NCBI GenBank assembly: GCA_965248775.1
Contig: OZ252150.1
Location: 4,898,001 to 4,962,000 of the forward strand
From: JBHHUI01 sp965248775
Lineage (GTDB): Bacteria > Chloroflexota > Anaerolineae > Anaerolineales > JBHHUI01
Reading direction: 5' to 3'
DNA length: 64,000 nucleotides
Each line of letters opens with the position of its first letter. Positions within the stretch are counted from its first letter, which is position 1. Shown in pieces: positions 44,089-52,768 of the stretch. The notes beneath the pieces were generated by a model that was not told the origin of the DNA, did not search any database, and saw only the letters and a list, made by a program, of their open reading frames with translations. The position numbers were made by a program, and so were the translations under genes.

Positions 44089-45096
44089 TTGCGGAATCGG
44101 GCGAGGACGAAATTTTCCCGCGCCGATCAGATGTATTTCACTCGCGAGGCCCTTGAGCAATCATCTAGTGAAGTCGTAAGCAATTATCGCGCGCAACGGT
44201 TTGCCGCTTTTGCTCGTGTGGCTGATCTGGGCTGCGGGATCGGCGGCGATCTGCTCGGGCTGGCCACCCGCTGCGAAGTGGTGGCCGTAGACCATGATCC
44301 TTTGCGTTTGGCCATGGCGGCGGAAAATGTCTCGGTGTACCATCTAAGCGAAAAGGTCGAGTTGCTGACAGCCGATCTACTTAAAGAAAGTCCGCCGCCT
44401 GCACCTGCTCTCTGGTTTGATCCTGCTCGGCGGGATCAGGGACGCCGAATATTTTCGGTGCGTGGTTACAAACCACCATTGTCAAGTATCGAGGCTTGGT
44501 TAGAGCAATCTCCTGCCATTGGCGTCAAATTGTCTCCCGGCGTGCGACTAACTGAGATTAAATCGTACGAGGCAGAGCAAGAGTTTATTTCTGTGGGCGG
44601 CGAACTTAAAGAGGCCGTGCTCTGGTTTGGGCCGCTGCGAGCGGGGACACGTCGCGCAACTCTGCTGCCTTCTGGCGAGAGTCTCGTGCCCATACCCGGT
44701 GACCCCGTGCCGGTTCGGAGACCGCAGACTGTGCTTTACGAACCAGACCCGGCAGTATTGCGCGCCGGGTTGGTGCAAGACCTTGCCAGAACGCTTGGCG
44801 CTGCCATGATCGACCCCCAGATCGCATATCTTACTGCCAATGAAATCAAACCGACTCCCTTTGCTCGTGCATTTTCCATCGAAGCAGAGATGCCCTTCTC
44901 CATGAAGCGCGTACGGGCAGCATTACGCGAGCGTGGGGTGGGGCGTATTACTGTGAAAAAGCGTGGCTCACCTCTAGATGTTGATGACTTTATCCGCAAG
45001 ATGAAGCTCCAAGGCGATCCAGACATCGAGCGGGTCGTCTTCCTGACGCATGTTCAGGGACGTCACGCAGTCATCATCGGCCAGCAATTGGTATAA
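44089..45096 (+). CDS. Class I SAM methyltransferase (THUMP-like C-terminal domain), N-terminus uncertain
   Basis: 335 residues from TTG at 44089. The SAM site is VADLGCGIGGDLLGLATRCE and VVAVDHDPLRLAMAAENV, followed by WFDPARRD in motif IV. The C-terminal part (VKKRGSPLDVDDFIRKMKLQ) resembles the THUMP-like domain of this family. In the same frame, protein-like sequence (SLLSYKGQAALAAAHALDPT ... LSHLRPLQKQYGSELAKAAL) extends about 55 codons upstream to position 43894 without ATG, GTG or TTG. The family usually has such an N-terminal segment, so the gene may use a rare start codon, depend on a frameshift from the preceding small gene, or be truncated. Substrate unknown. Confidence 0.8.
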   Translation: MRNRARTKFSRADQMYFTREALEQSSSEVVSNYRAQRFAAFARVADLGCGIGGDLLGLATRCEVVAVDHDPLRLAMAAENVSVYHLSEKVELLTADLLKESPPPAPALWFDPARRDQGRRIFSVRGYKPPLSSIEAWLEQSPAIGVKLSPGVRLTEIKSYEAEQEFISVGGELKEAVLWFGPLRAGTRRATLLPSGESLVPIPGDPVPVRRPQTVLYEPDPAVLRAGLVQDLARTLGAAMIDPQIAYLTANEIKPTPFARAFSIEAEMPFSMKRVRAALRERGVGRITVKKRGSPLDVDDFIRKMKLQGDPDIERVVFLTHVQGRHAVIIGQQLV

Positions 45097-45212
45097 TGCG
45101 GCGCGCAATCTCTTGTGCGCATGTAAATATATAAATCGATCATACCGTAATGGAGGGTTAGAGCCCATAACCGTTGCGGCATTGTGAATTTAGTGAAAGT
45201 TGAACAAGAAAG

Positions 45213-46061
45213 ATGCTTGCTCTCACCAGCGATTACGTCACCGAGGAAGGCACGCCGGAGCCGTATCTGCCGCCCTTGGCGGCGGCCGGATTTTCACATC
45301 TACATTGGTGTCACGAATGGGGTAGCGACTATCTCTACTCTGATGATGAGATCCGCATGGCAAAGCAGTGGCTGCATGAAAATGCTCTCGGCCTGATCGA
45401 TTTGCATGCCTCTGCCGGTAAGGAGAAAGACTGGACCTCCGGGGACGAGGATGTGCGCCGCGCGGGGGTCGAACTCGTCAAGAACCGCATGCGGATGACT
45501 GCGCGGCTTGGGGGGGAGGTCATTATTCTACATCTACGTGCAGAACCACAGGACGGGTCAGCGCGTGATGTGTTCTGGTCGCAGCTGCGCAAATCGCTGG
45601 ATGAATTGGAATCCTATTCTCGGGACCAATGGGTGCGGATTGCTCTGGAAAACTTGCTCGATGATAACTACGCAACCCTTGAGACTGTTTTTAAGCATTA
45701 CAGCCCGGATTCCATCGGTTTGTGTTATGACTCCGGGCACGGGCAAATTGTAAAGGGAGGACTGGACTTTCTCGAACGCACTCAGGAGCGGCTGATCTCA
45801 CTCCACTTGAACGATAACGATAGCGAATCCGATCTCCACAAATTGCCTTTTAGCGGGCATGTGGAGTGGAGGCGACTTACAAAGCTGATCGCTTCTTCCG
45901 GCTACAACGGGCCGATCACTCTCGAATCTGCCATAGTGCATACAGGCTTCAGGGAAGCAGACTCATTTATTCAACAGGCTAGTTTGAAGGCGAAGATATT
46001 GGCGAGCATGATTAAAGCCCATCATGAAGAGATTGAAAAAGACGCCGAACAGAACTCTTGA
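45213..46061 (+). CDS. Sugar phosphate isomerase/epimerase-like TIM-barrel protein
   Basis: 282 residues from MLALTSDYVTEEGTPEPYLP, after CAAGAAAG. TIM-barrel metal-site features of the xylose-isomerase-like family: GLIDLHASAG, VIILHLRAEP, VRIALENLLDD (Glu ligand), IGLCYDSGHGQI (Asp/His), ISLHLNDND and PITLESAI (last Glu). Members isomerise or epimerise sugars or inositols; some are endonuclease IV-like. The TTGGTATAAT at 45088-45097 is a likely promoter. Substrate unknown. Confidence 0.87.
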   Translation: MLALTSDYVTEEGTPEPYLPPLAAAGFSHLHWCHEWGSDYLYSDDEIRMAKQWLHENALGLIDLHASAGKEKDWTSGDEDVRRAGVELVKNRMRMTARLGGEVIILHLRAEPQDGSARDVFWSQLRKSLDELESYSRDQWVRIALENLLDDNYATLETVFKHYSPDSIGLCYDSGHGQIVKGGLDFLERTQERLISLHLNDNDSESDLHKLPFSGHVEWRRLTKLIASSGYNGPITLESAIVHTGFREADSFIQQASLKAKILASMIKAHHEEIEKDAEQNS

Positions 46062-46090
46062 ACTTTGTTATTTCGAGTACTGAAATCGTA

Positions 46091-46534
46091 CTATTTGTAA
46101 CGACCCGCCGCAACGGTGCGCAAAATTTCTTTTTCGCGTTTTTTGCGATACCGGGTCGCTGCCTCAAATGCTTCGTCACGGGATTTGAAGTCGTGGTGAT
46201 AAAAGCGCTTGGTGCGAATTACATTGGGGCGCGGACACCAAGTGACATGGAAGCAGCGGCGGCGAGAGCCATCGCGCCTGCGTTCGTAAGTTTCTGAAAC
46301 GCCAACGACCCCCGATGTATTGTTTTTAGGTAATTTGGTAAAGAAAGGGCTGATTACTTTCGGCGCCTGATGGCGGATATAGTCAACTCTGTGCTGCTTC
46401 GCGACTTTAAGGGCGGCTCGTTTACCCCCGTGGACTCCGTCGCTAAAAAACTTTGAGTGCACGTTGCCATGATAATACACGCGGGTTAACCAACCGTGCG
46501 TACTCTTTGAATCTATCCGTGAGACACCCTTCAT
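46091..46534 (-). CDS. AP2/ERF-type DNA-binding domain protein
   Basis: 147 residues, strongly basic. The C-terminal part NTSGVVGVSETYERRRDGSR, FHVTWCPRPN and KSRDEAFEAATRYRKKREKE has the three-strand plus helix form of the AP2 domain found in bacteria and phages, often linked to HNH endonucleases. The N-terminal half (GWLTRVYYHGNVHSKFFSDG and HGGKRAALKVAKQHR) looks like a second, degenerate AP2 unit. No nuclease motif is present. It stands alone, convergent with its left neighbour, and may be a remnant of a mobile element or a DNA-binding orphan. Confidence 0.75.
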   Translation of the reverse strand: MKGVSRIDSKSTHGWLTRVYYHGNVHSKFFSDGVHGGKRAALKVAKQHRVDYIRHQAPKVISPFFTKLPKNNTSGVVGVSETYERRRDGSRRRCFHVTWCPRPNVIRTKRFYHHDFKSRDEAFEAATRYRKKREKEILRTVAAGRYK

Positions 46535-46946
46535 CTGACGAACTCCTGAAGAAAATATTGTCAGGAAATATTGTATCCGCTTCTCAGAGACAATATAGAA
46601 CCATGAAAAATTTAAGTGATCTCAATTTGTTTTGTTTGAAGAAAAGCTGACGTTGCAGGATGAAATTGGTTCAATAACTTTGAATATTTCTCAGCATTGC
46701 CCTGGAGAATACGCCAGCGGCTGGGCGCAAGGCCGTCCGGATGGGAGCGGAAGGCCGGGACCTAGATGTCTTCGGAGCTACATCAATGTACAAAGCATGC
46801 CGATGGAAACCTTCCCTTTGGAGTAAGAGCAGTCGAAATAATTTCTGAAATGAAGATATCAGCTTACCACCAGATTCTCTTGTAAGTGCTCACGGACGTG
46901 AGTCGATAAGAGAAGAGCTGCCTTTCTCCAGCCTTTGAAAAACTTT
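46535..46946. other. Intergenic stretch before the phosphate transporter
   Basis: About 410 bp. Small open frames at 46453-46650 and 46632-46826 have no credible start signals or recognisable products. I see no clear promoter or terminator. It must contain the promoter regions of the AP2 gene (minus) and the phosphate transporter gene (plus). Confidence 0.4.
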
Positions 46947-47921
46947 ATGCTTCCAATACTTGTCGCCAGCGCGCTCCTGTTCGATTTCCTGAATGGTTTC
47001 AAGGACAGTGCCAACATGGTGGCGACTGTCATTGCCTCCCGCGCACTTGCCCCCCGAGTCACCCTGACGCTGACTGCGATCTCTGAATTTATTGGGCCGT
47101 TTTTGTTTGGTTTGGCCGTCGCCCGTACCGTCGGCGCGGGACTGATCGATACGGAGGTCGTGTCGTTAACCGTTGTTCTCGGGGCTGTCTGGGCTGCCAT
47201 CGCATGGAATCTCCTAACGTGGTATCTCGGGCTGCCTACGTCATCTTCACACGCGCTTGTAGGAGGCTTGATCGGTGCGGCCGTGATGAGTGCTGGCTGG
47301 TCAGTTGTGCAAATCGGTGGGGTGGTCAAAGTTCTGATTGCACTCTTTATCTCACCGCCGCTCGGGTTTTTATTGGGCGGTTTGTTTGTACGGTTGGCGT
47401 TGTTTTTCGGACGGGCGGCGTCTCCACGTATCAACGTTTTCTTCAAACGTGCCCAAGTGGTAACATCCGTTGCACAGGCGTTGAGTCATGGAACGAATAG
47501 CGCCCAGAAAACAATGGGCATCATTACTCTTGGGCTGCTCGTCTCCGGGGAGATCGACTCGTTCGTTGTGCCATCGTGGGTTATTGTCACCAGCGCGAGT
47601 GCGATTGCTATCGGCATTAGTAGTGGCGGCTGGCGATTAATCCGTACGCTGGGCGGACGTATCTACAAAGTGCGACCCTTGCATGGCTTCACGAGTCAGC
47701 TTGCTTCCGCGAGCGTTATTCTTGGAGCAGCATTGGCGGGTGGACCAGTGAGTACGACGCATGTGGTGAGTTCGGCCATCATGGGAGCCGGCGCAGCAGA
47801 ACGACTGAGCAAGGTGCGCTGGCAAGTTGCTCAGGAAATGGTCTGGGCTTGGATATTAACAATTCCGCTCACCATCGGTGCCGGGGCGCTTGCATTCTGG
47901 TTGTTAAATACGTTCATTTAG
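46947..47921 (+). CDS. PiT-family inorganic phosphate transporter
   Basis: 324 residues from MLPILVASALLFDFLNGFKD (a TTG four codons earlier is possible). The two PiT signatures are clear: FDFLNGFKDSANMVATVI at the N-terminus and QVVTSVAQALSHGTNSAQKT in the second half, each with the GxxD/N elements that bind phosphate and cation. About ten membrane helices. It takes up phosphate or metal-phosphate with H+ or Na+. The DUF47 gene follows by 13 bp, the common pit accessory arrangement. Confidence 0.94.
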   Translation: MLPILVASALLFDFLNGFKDSANMVATVIASRALAPRVTLTLTAISEFIGPFLFGLAVARTVGAGLIDTEVVSLTVVLGAVWAAIAWNLLTWYLGLPTSSSHALVGGLIGAAVMSAGWSVVQIGGVVKVLIALFISPPLGFLLGGLFVRLALFFGRAASPRINVFFKRAQVVTSVAQALSHGTNSAQKTMGIITLGLLVSGEIDSFVVPSWVIVTSASAIAIGISSGGWRLIRTLGGRIYKVRPLHGFTSQLASASVILGAALAGGPVSTTHVVSSAIMGAGAAERLSKVRWQVAQEMVWAWILTIPLTIGAGALAFWLLNTFI

Positions 47922-47934
47922 AAAGGAGGTCACG

Positions 47935-48564
47935 ATGCGATGGTTTGATCGTTTTCGCGGAAAAAAGCAGCACAATATGGTGACGATGCTCATTCGTCAA
48001 GCTGATCTGACATTGGAAGGCCTTTTGCAATTGCAAATCTATATGCGCGAACCGAGCCTCGAGATCGCTGAGACGGTTCGCAAATTGGAAAAAGATGCCG
48101 ACGAAGTGCGTCGGATTCTGATCGATGAATTGAATCATAACTTCGTGACACCATTCGACCGGGAAGATATTTTTGCTCTCTCCCGCAACATCGATGACGT
48201 GATGGATTATGCCTATTCAACTGTGGATGAGATGGACATCCTGGACGTGGCGCCGAATCCGTTTCTGGAACGTATGGTTTCATTGCTCACGGACGCCGCC
48301 GCTGAAATCCAGCGTGGTGTGATGCGTTTGCAGGAGCGTCCAAGTGTGGCAAACGAACATGCTATGCGGGCCAAAGCGCTGGAGAACCGCGTCGAACGAG
48401 TCTATCGGGAGGCGATTGCCGATTTATTTAACAGCCCGCATGACCTGGATCATGTGGTCGAAATGTTGAAGTTGCGCGAAATCTACCGTCATCTCTCCAA
48501 TGCAGCTGACCGTGGCGACGAGGCAGCCAATGTCATCGCCGATATCGTTGTCAAGCGTGTGTAG
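47935..48564 (+). CDS. DUF47 PhoU-like accessory protein of the PiT transporter
   Basis: 209 residues, after GAAAGGAGGTCACG. All-helical, with the PhoU-like E-x-D-x-x-R metal-binding motif seen in KLEKDADEVRRILIDELNHN and the sequence VTPFDREDIFALSRNIDDVM, both hallmarks of the family (formerly YkaA-like). It likely regulates or assembles the adjacent PiT transporter. Spacing of 13 bp and the strong ribosome binding site indicate co-expression. Confidence 0.94.
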   Translation: MRWFDRFRGKKQHNMVTMLIRQADLTLEGLLQLQIYMREPSLEIAETVRKLEKDADEVRRILIDELNHNFVTPFDREDIFALSRNIDDVMDYAYSTVDEMDILDVAPNPFLERMVSLLTDAAAEIQRGVMRLQERPSVANEHAMRAKALENRVERVYREAIADLFNSPHDLDHVVEMLKLREIYRHLSNAADRGDEAANVIADIVVKRV

Positions 48565-48625
48565 ATAGACATCAAGCGTCCTGACAATAAGGTCGCTCTG
48601 ATCAGCGCTGCGCGTAGCGGTTTAT

Positions 48626-49939
48626 GTGACCCATGAATATGCCACTGCCTTGGTAGGTAAAACTTTGAGAGCGCGGTCCCCGTCCACGGCTAAACATTAT
48701 CGCCCATGGCGGGTGATGATCCCGGTCGGACTTGCTACCAGCCTTTCGCTCCTCGGCGATGCATCGCTCTATACCGTTCTGCCCACGCACACAGATGCGG
48801 CCGGTGTTGCCGTGATGAGCGTGGGCATTTTGCTGTCTGCTAACCGCTGGATTCGCTTGTTGCTCAATGGTCCGATCGGTATCCTTTATGAACGCTGGCC
48901 GCGCCGGCGTCTCTTCGTCCCTGCGCTTTTTATCGGCGCGTTCTCCACCGCCATCTATGCAGCCGCAGACAGTTTTTGGCCTTTGCTTATCGGTCGATTA
49001 TTGTGGGGTCTCGCCTGGGTTGGTATCTGGATCGGCGGCAATGCAATCATCATAGACATGACGCATGCGGGCAACCTCGGCCGCTGGATCGGTCTGTTAC
49101 AAACATCGTTCTTTTTAGGGGCCTCAGGAGGTTCGCTCCTGGGTGGAGTTCTTACGGATGTCCTTGGCTACAACGCAGCAATGGGGATCAATGCCGGGGC
49201 GGCTTTCCTCGGCGCAGCCATTGCCTTTCTCTTCCTGCCAGAGACACGCCCGGATAAGAACACAACCGAGATGGAGTATAAGACTCCCGTTACGCCCCAA
49301 GTTGTCAATCCGACAAGAACACACTCCCGGAGGGAGTATGTCTCTGCCATTGCGCTCCTGGCTGTCAATCGCTTGGTCGTTGCTGGGATTCTGATTTCGA
49401 CCTTCGGCCTATTCGTTGTGGAGAGTTTCGGAGACCCGGCAATATTGATCGGACGTACGTTCGGCGTCGCAACCTTGACCGGAATCGCCTTGGGTGCGAA
49501 TTCTCTAACATCTATGGTCGTAGCTCCAATTGCCGGACGGATCTCAGATGGGCTGCGCAATCGCTGGATCGTTGCCGCTGTGGGATTAGTGATTGGCTTG
49601 GTAGGCTACGTTTTGTTCGTCATTGCTCCAGCAGCGGTTGCATTGTTAGGAATCCCACTTGTTGCGGTGGCGGGGGCCAGTAATCAATCGATGGCAGTTG
49701 CTCTCAATGGAGAAATGGCCGGCGCGGGGCAGCATGGCCGTCGGTTGGGAATTCTCTTCACGGCGGGAGACCTGGCAAGTGCAATCGGACCACCACTTGC
49801 TTTCGCGTTGATCCCCTTGATCAAAATTCGTGGCATTTATGCGCTGAGCGGATCATTACTTGCACTGCTTCTACTTGTGAGCCTCTACCATTCAGCGAAA
49901 CAAACCCACCAACTTTCGGGACGTGGCAGCTCAATATAA
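48626..49939 (+). CDS. MFS transporter
   Basis: 437 residues from GTG at 48626. Twelve membrane helices, with the motif-A-like loop LLNGPIGILYERWPRRRLFV between helices 2 and 3 (G-x-x-x-E-R-x-x-R-R) and the counterpart APIAGRISDGLRNRWIVAAV in the second half. A central loop near residue 210 (DKNTTEMEYKTPVTPQ) splits the halves. Closest in type to drug or sugar exporters, but the substrate cannot be named. It is 62 bp after the DUF47 gene. Confidence 0.88.
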   Translation: MTHEYATALVGKTLRARSPSTAKHYRPWRVMIPVGLATSLSLLGDASLYTVLPTHTDAAGVAVMSVGILLSANRWIRLLLNGPIGILYERWPRRRLFVPALFIGAFSTAIYAAADSFWPLLIGRLLWGLAWVGIWIGGNAIIIDMTHAGNLGRWIGLLQTSFFLGASGGSLLGGVLTDVLGYNAAMGINAGAAFLGAAIAFLFLPETRPDKNTTEMEYKTPVTPQVVNPTRTHSRREYVSAIALLAVNRLVVAGILISTFGLFVVESFGDPAILIGRTFGVATLTGIALGANSLTSMVVAPIAGRISDGLRNRWIVAAVGLVIGLVGYVLFVIAPAAVALLGIPLVAVAGASNQSMAVALNGEMAGAGQHGRRLGILFTAGDLASAIGPPLAFALIPLIKIRGIYALSGSLLALLLLVSLYHSAKQTHQLSGRGSSI

Positions 49940-50014
49940 TTGTTGACTGTTGCGACATACGCAGTGTAGACTAGCTGACTGTTTTGATTTGATAGGATGC
50001 GACCGGAGACTGCG

Positions 50015-50527
50015 ATGACGGGACCACTACGTAGGGAAATGCTGACTTGGAGCGATGTCGATAAGCTCATCGATGTACTTGTTCCCCAATTTGCCGGCGA
50101 ATTCGATGCCATGGTCGTAATTACACGTGGTGGCATTGTCCCCGGCGGTATGCTGGCTGAAGCGCTCAATCTGAAAGAGATCTTCCTTGCAGCGGTGAGT
50201 TTCCCGCTCATGGATGCGGAATATCGTCTACTCGCCTGGCCGGAGTTCCTTCAATTTCCTCGAGCGCACTTGCTTAGAGGGCGCCGAATATTGGTTGTGG
50301 ACGATGTGTGGGGTTCCGGACGTACGATGATTTCTGTCAAAGATGGTATCGAGGCCGCCAATGGCAATCCGCAGACCTGCGTCCTGCACTTCAACCCGTA
50401 TCGTTCGCTGTTCCGCGAAGCGAAACCGGATTATTATGGCGCCAGCACAGATGCCCACATCGTTTACCCCTGGGAAATTGACCGAGGCGGAGAGTACTCG
50501 AATTTAGAGCCGGGTTTCTCCAACTGA
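50015..50527 (+). CDS. Phosphoribosyltransferase-domain protein (xanthine/hypoxanthine PRT-like)
   Basis: 170 residues from MTGPLRREMLTWSDVDKLID; ATG at 50015 is preferred because CCGGAGACTGCG precedes it (ATG at 49997 also exists). The PRPP-binding loop is ILVVDDVWGSGRTM, and FDAMVVITRGGIVPGGMLAE is the first PPi-binding loop. Such proteins salvage purines or act as regulators. The C-terminus HIVYPWEIDRGGE with Trp-Glu is typical of the Gpt-like group. Confidence 0.9.
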   Translation: MTGPLRREMLTWSDVDKLIDVLVPQFAGEFDAMVVITRGGIVPGGMLAEALNLKEIFLAAVSFPLMDAEYRLLAWPEFLQFPRAHLLRGRRILVVDDVWGSGRTMISVKDGIEAANGNPQTCVLHFNPYRSLFREAKPDYYGASTDAHIVYPWEIDRGGEYSNLEPGFSN

Positions 50528-50605
50528 GTGAATCCCACCGCTCTATATCCCGGCCAATATTTCAACTTTAAAAACACGATCTTATGTAAAAAAATCCGCC
50601 TCTCG

Positions 50606-50634
50606 TTGACTCTGAACTTTCAGCGCGGTATAAT
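50606..50634 (+). promoter_or_regulatory. Strong sigma-70-type promoter (TTGACT, 17 bp, TATAAT)
   Basis: -35 TTGACT at 50606-50611 and -10 TATAAT at 50629-50634, with an ideal 17-bp spacer. Transcription should start near 50641, at the first paired bases of the structured region. It is the best consensus promoter I see in the window. Confidence 0.85.
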
Positions 50635-50639
50635 GCGGT

Positions 50640-50864
50640 CAAGTCCGGCAGTAGCTTATGTTAATTACGGCGAGGGGATTGGTGGTCCGGGCTCATACAA
50701 CCAGGGAAAACCGGAACCACGGACAGGTTGTACGACCCTCGTATTTTAGGTCGGACTTGTAGCAACATCGCGGGGTATTGCCTAAGAGTAAACTCACGGA
50801 CAATAACCAGGTAAGACCCGACGCAGTGTGGCACCTGTCCCGTTTGGTGACGGTGCCATTTTTT
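50640..50864 (+). ncRNA. Candidate structured RNA or leader with an H-type pseudoknot, upstream of the S1 gene
   Basis: P1: CAAGTCCG (50640-50647) pairs perfectly with CGGACTTG (50752-50759). P2: CGAGGG (50671-50676) with CCCTCG (50736-50741). Inside P2 two crossing helices form: GTGGTCCGG (50682-50690) with CCGG-A-ACCAC (50711-50720), and TACAACC (50696-50702) with GGTTGTA (50726-50732), an H-type pseudoknot. A terminator hairpin (50829-50864) ends the transcript 39 bp before the S1-domain gene. It does not match 6S, tmRNA, RNase P, SRP RNA or any riboswitch class I can recall. It may be an attenuating leader of the S1-S21-IF1 operon or an independent small RNA. Confidence 0.6.
50829..50864 (+). 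terminator. Terminator between the structured RNA and the S1 gene
   Basis: TGGCACC...GGTGCCA with an extra GTC/GAC inner pairing, followed by six T residues. Its place in the leader makes it either the end of a small RNA or an attenuator. Confidence 0.8.
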
Positions 50865-50903
50865 ATTGCATCTCGCTGAGTTGCGAAGGATTGCGCTGCC
50901 GAC

Positions 50904-52166
50904 ATGGACGAAACGCCGGACGACGAAAACTTAAGCCCCGAAGACGATTTCGCCTTACTGATGGAAGCCGTCGACGATATTTCGATGCCAAAAGTCGGCG
51001 AATTACTTCAGGGCACTGTGATCAGCGTTGACACCGATGGTGCTGTGCTCGGCCTCGGCCAGAAGCGAGATGGCTTCGTTCCGCGTGCTGATTTAGATCG
51101 TGCGGACAAAGATTTATCTCCTGGTGATAGCGTATCGGCAGTGCTCGTCTCGGTTAGAGGCCGCGATGGGCACCTCGAACTATCGGTCTATCAAGCTCGT
51201 CAAAACGAAGATTGGTTGCGTGCCGAAGCTTTGCTCGAATCTGGCGAGCTTTGGGTGACGAAAGTAAATGGATATAACCGTGGCGGCCTGATTGTTCCGT
51301 TTGGCGGTCTGCGCGGCTTTGTGCCTGCTTCGCACATCGCCGATCTGCCACGCGGTATTTCTGAAAATGATCGTCACAACCGTCTGATCGCTATGGTCGA
51401 TGAAGAATTAGGCCTGAAAGTGATCGAGGTCGATCGTCTCCGTCACCGGCTTGTACTTTCGCAACGCGAAGCTCAGCGTGAATGGCGTGCTCGCCGGAAA
51501 GCAGAACTACTTGATTCATTAGAAGAAGGGCAAGTCCTCAAAGGCCTGGTTAGCGGACTACGGGAATTTGGGGCCTTCATCGATTTGGGTGGCGCGGATG
51601 GTCTGGTGCACGTTTCTGAACTGGCTTGGCAACGTGTGGAACATCCCCGCGAAGTTGTCCAAATTGGGGATGAGATTGATGTCATGGTCATCCGGGTTGA
51701 CATCGAACGAAATCGCATTGGCCTGAGTCGCAAGAGGTTGCAGGCCGACCCCTGGGAGGGCGTCGAAGAGCAATACGTCGTCGGCCAAGAGTTGAACGGA
51801 ACGGTCACTCGCCTTGCCCCATTCGGTGCATTTGTGGAACTGGGCGATGGCATCGAAGGTCTTTTACATAGTAGTGAAATCCCGGAAGATTTGACCCATG
51901 TGGTTCAACTTGGCGTCGAACTTCGATTGCGAATTGGGAATGTAGATGCAAATCGACAGCGCATCGGTCTGAGCCTGCAGGGAATGGGCGAGTCGGAAGC
52001 GGGGGAAGATAGCTCCGAGACCGAAAGCTCGGATAGTGACGAGTCAGCGCTGCAGTCTGAAACCTCCGACGCCGTTCCGGAGGCGGGGGGTGAGAATGCC
52101 CCTCACTGGGAAAGGTATGCAGAAGAATATGAAGAATCTAATGAAGATGATTGGGAAGGGGGGTGA
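50904..52166 (+). CDS. rpsA: S1 RNA-binding-domain protein (ribosomal protein bS1-like, four S1 domains)
   Basis: 420 residues. Four S1 domains start near GELLQGTVISVDTDGAVLGL, SGELWVTKVNGYNRGGLIVP, EGQVLKGLVSGLREFGAFID and VGQELNGTVTRLAPFGAFVE; the third and fourth have the typical GAFV/ID and GLVHVSEL / GLLHSSEI sequences. An acidic Ser/Glu/Asp-rich tail of about 65 residues follows. Short four-domain S1 proteins serve as bS1 in many Gram-positive-like and green non-sulfur lineages and help mRNA bind the ribosome. Six bp separate it from rpsU. Expression may be controlled by the structured leader upstream. Confidence 0.9.
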   Translation: MDETPDDENLSPEDDFALLMEAVDDISMPKVGELLQGTVISVDTDGAVLGLGQKRDGFVPRADLDRADKDLSPGDSVSAVLVSVRGRDGHLELSVYQARQNEDWLRAEALLESGELWVTKVNGYNRGGLIVPFGGLRGFVPASHIADLPRGISENDRHNRLIAMVDEELGLKVIEVDRLRHRLVLSQREAQREWRARRKAELLDSLEEGQVLKGLVSGLREFGAFIDLGGADGLVHVSELAWQRVEHPREVVQIGDEIDVMVIRVDIERNRIGLSRKRLQADPWEGVEEQYVVGQELNGTVTRLAPFGAFVELGDGIEGLLHSSEIPEDLTHVVQLGVELRLRIGNVDANRQRIGLSLQGMGESEAGEDSSETESSDSDESALQSETSDAVPEAGGENAPHWERYAEEYEESNEDDWEGG

Positions 52167-52172
52167 TATTGT

Positions 52173-52367
52173 ATGGCGACTGTAAAACTACAGCCTAACG
52201 AATCACAGGAACAGTTGCTCAAACGCTTTCGCAAGAAAGTAGTGAAGAGTGGCATTCTGAGCACGGTACGACGCAAGCGTTGGTTTATTTCCAAGAGCGA
52301 ATTACGCCGTATCCAGAAAAAGAAAGCTATTCGGCGCATCAAGCGCCGCACAAGGCGCTTTAATTGA
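52173..52367 (+). CDS. rpsU: 30S ribosomal protein bS21
   Basis: 64 residues, highly basic: MATVKLQPNESQEQLLKRFR then KKVVKSGILSTVRRKRWFIS and RRIQKKKAIRRIKRRTRRFN. These are the bS21 hallmarks (short N-terminal strand, FRKxVxKSGIL, RRxxxY/F). GGAAGGGGGGTGATATTGT precedes the ATG. It likely aids initiation together with the S1 protein and IF-1 encoded on either side. Confidence 0.95.
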   Translation: MATVKLQPNESQEQLLKRFRKKVVKSGILSTVRRKRWFISKSELRRIQKKKAIRRIKRRTRRFN

Positions 52368-52407
52368 TATGAGCCGGTTGAAAATATCAATCGGGCGGAG
52401 AGAATGA

Positions 52408-52662
52408 ATGGCTAAGGAAGAAAAAATCGAAATGGAGGGCAAAGTCATTGAGGCTTTGCCGGCAACTCAATTCAAGGTGGAATTGGACAATGGGCATGAG
52501 GTACTGGCGTATCTTTCTGGCAAGATGCGAAAGTATTACATCCGTATCTTATTGGGCGATCGGGTAAAAGTTGAAATTTCGCCTTACGATCTGACACGCG
52601 GTCGCATCACGTTTCGCTACCGAAAAGATCAACACCAGCAACCTGCCAGTCCTACCAAATAG
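52408..52662 (+). CDS. infA: Translation initiation factor IF-1
   Basis: 84 residues: MAKEEKIEMEGKVIEALPAT, then GHEVLAYLSGKMRKYYIRIL and GDRVKVEISPYDLTRGRITF. This is the single OB-fold of IF-1, with the conserved Y-I-R and SPYDL-(x2)-RITFR. The tail QHQQPASPTK is an extra of about ten residues. Preceded by GGGCGGAGAGA. A terminator follows. Confidence 0.97.
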   Translation: MAKEEKIEMEGKVIEALPATQFKVELDNGHEVLAYLSGKMRKYYIRILLGDRVKVEISPYDLTRGRITFRYRKDQHQQPASPTK

Positions 52663-52728
52663 GGTCGCTTATACCAATTCGATCTTCCGTATCCGTGCCT
52701 CAGGCGGACTACAAATACACTCTCATCA

Positions 52729-52760
52729 GGCTGCTCCAAACTCTGGAGCAGCCTTTTTTT
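52729..52760 (+). terminator. Rho-independent terminator after infA
   Basis: GGCTGCTCCA, AACTC loop, TGGAGCAGCC and seven T residues. The IS1182 copy lies five bases after it. Confidence 0.93.
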
Positions 52761-52768
52761 AAAGCTAG

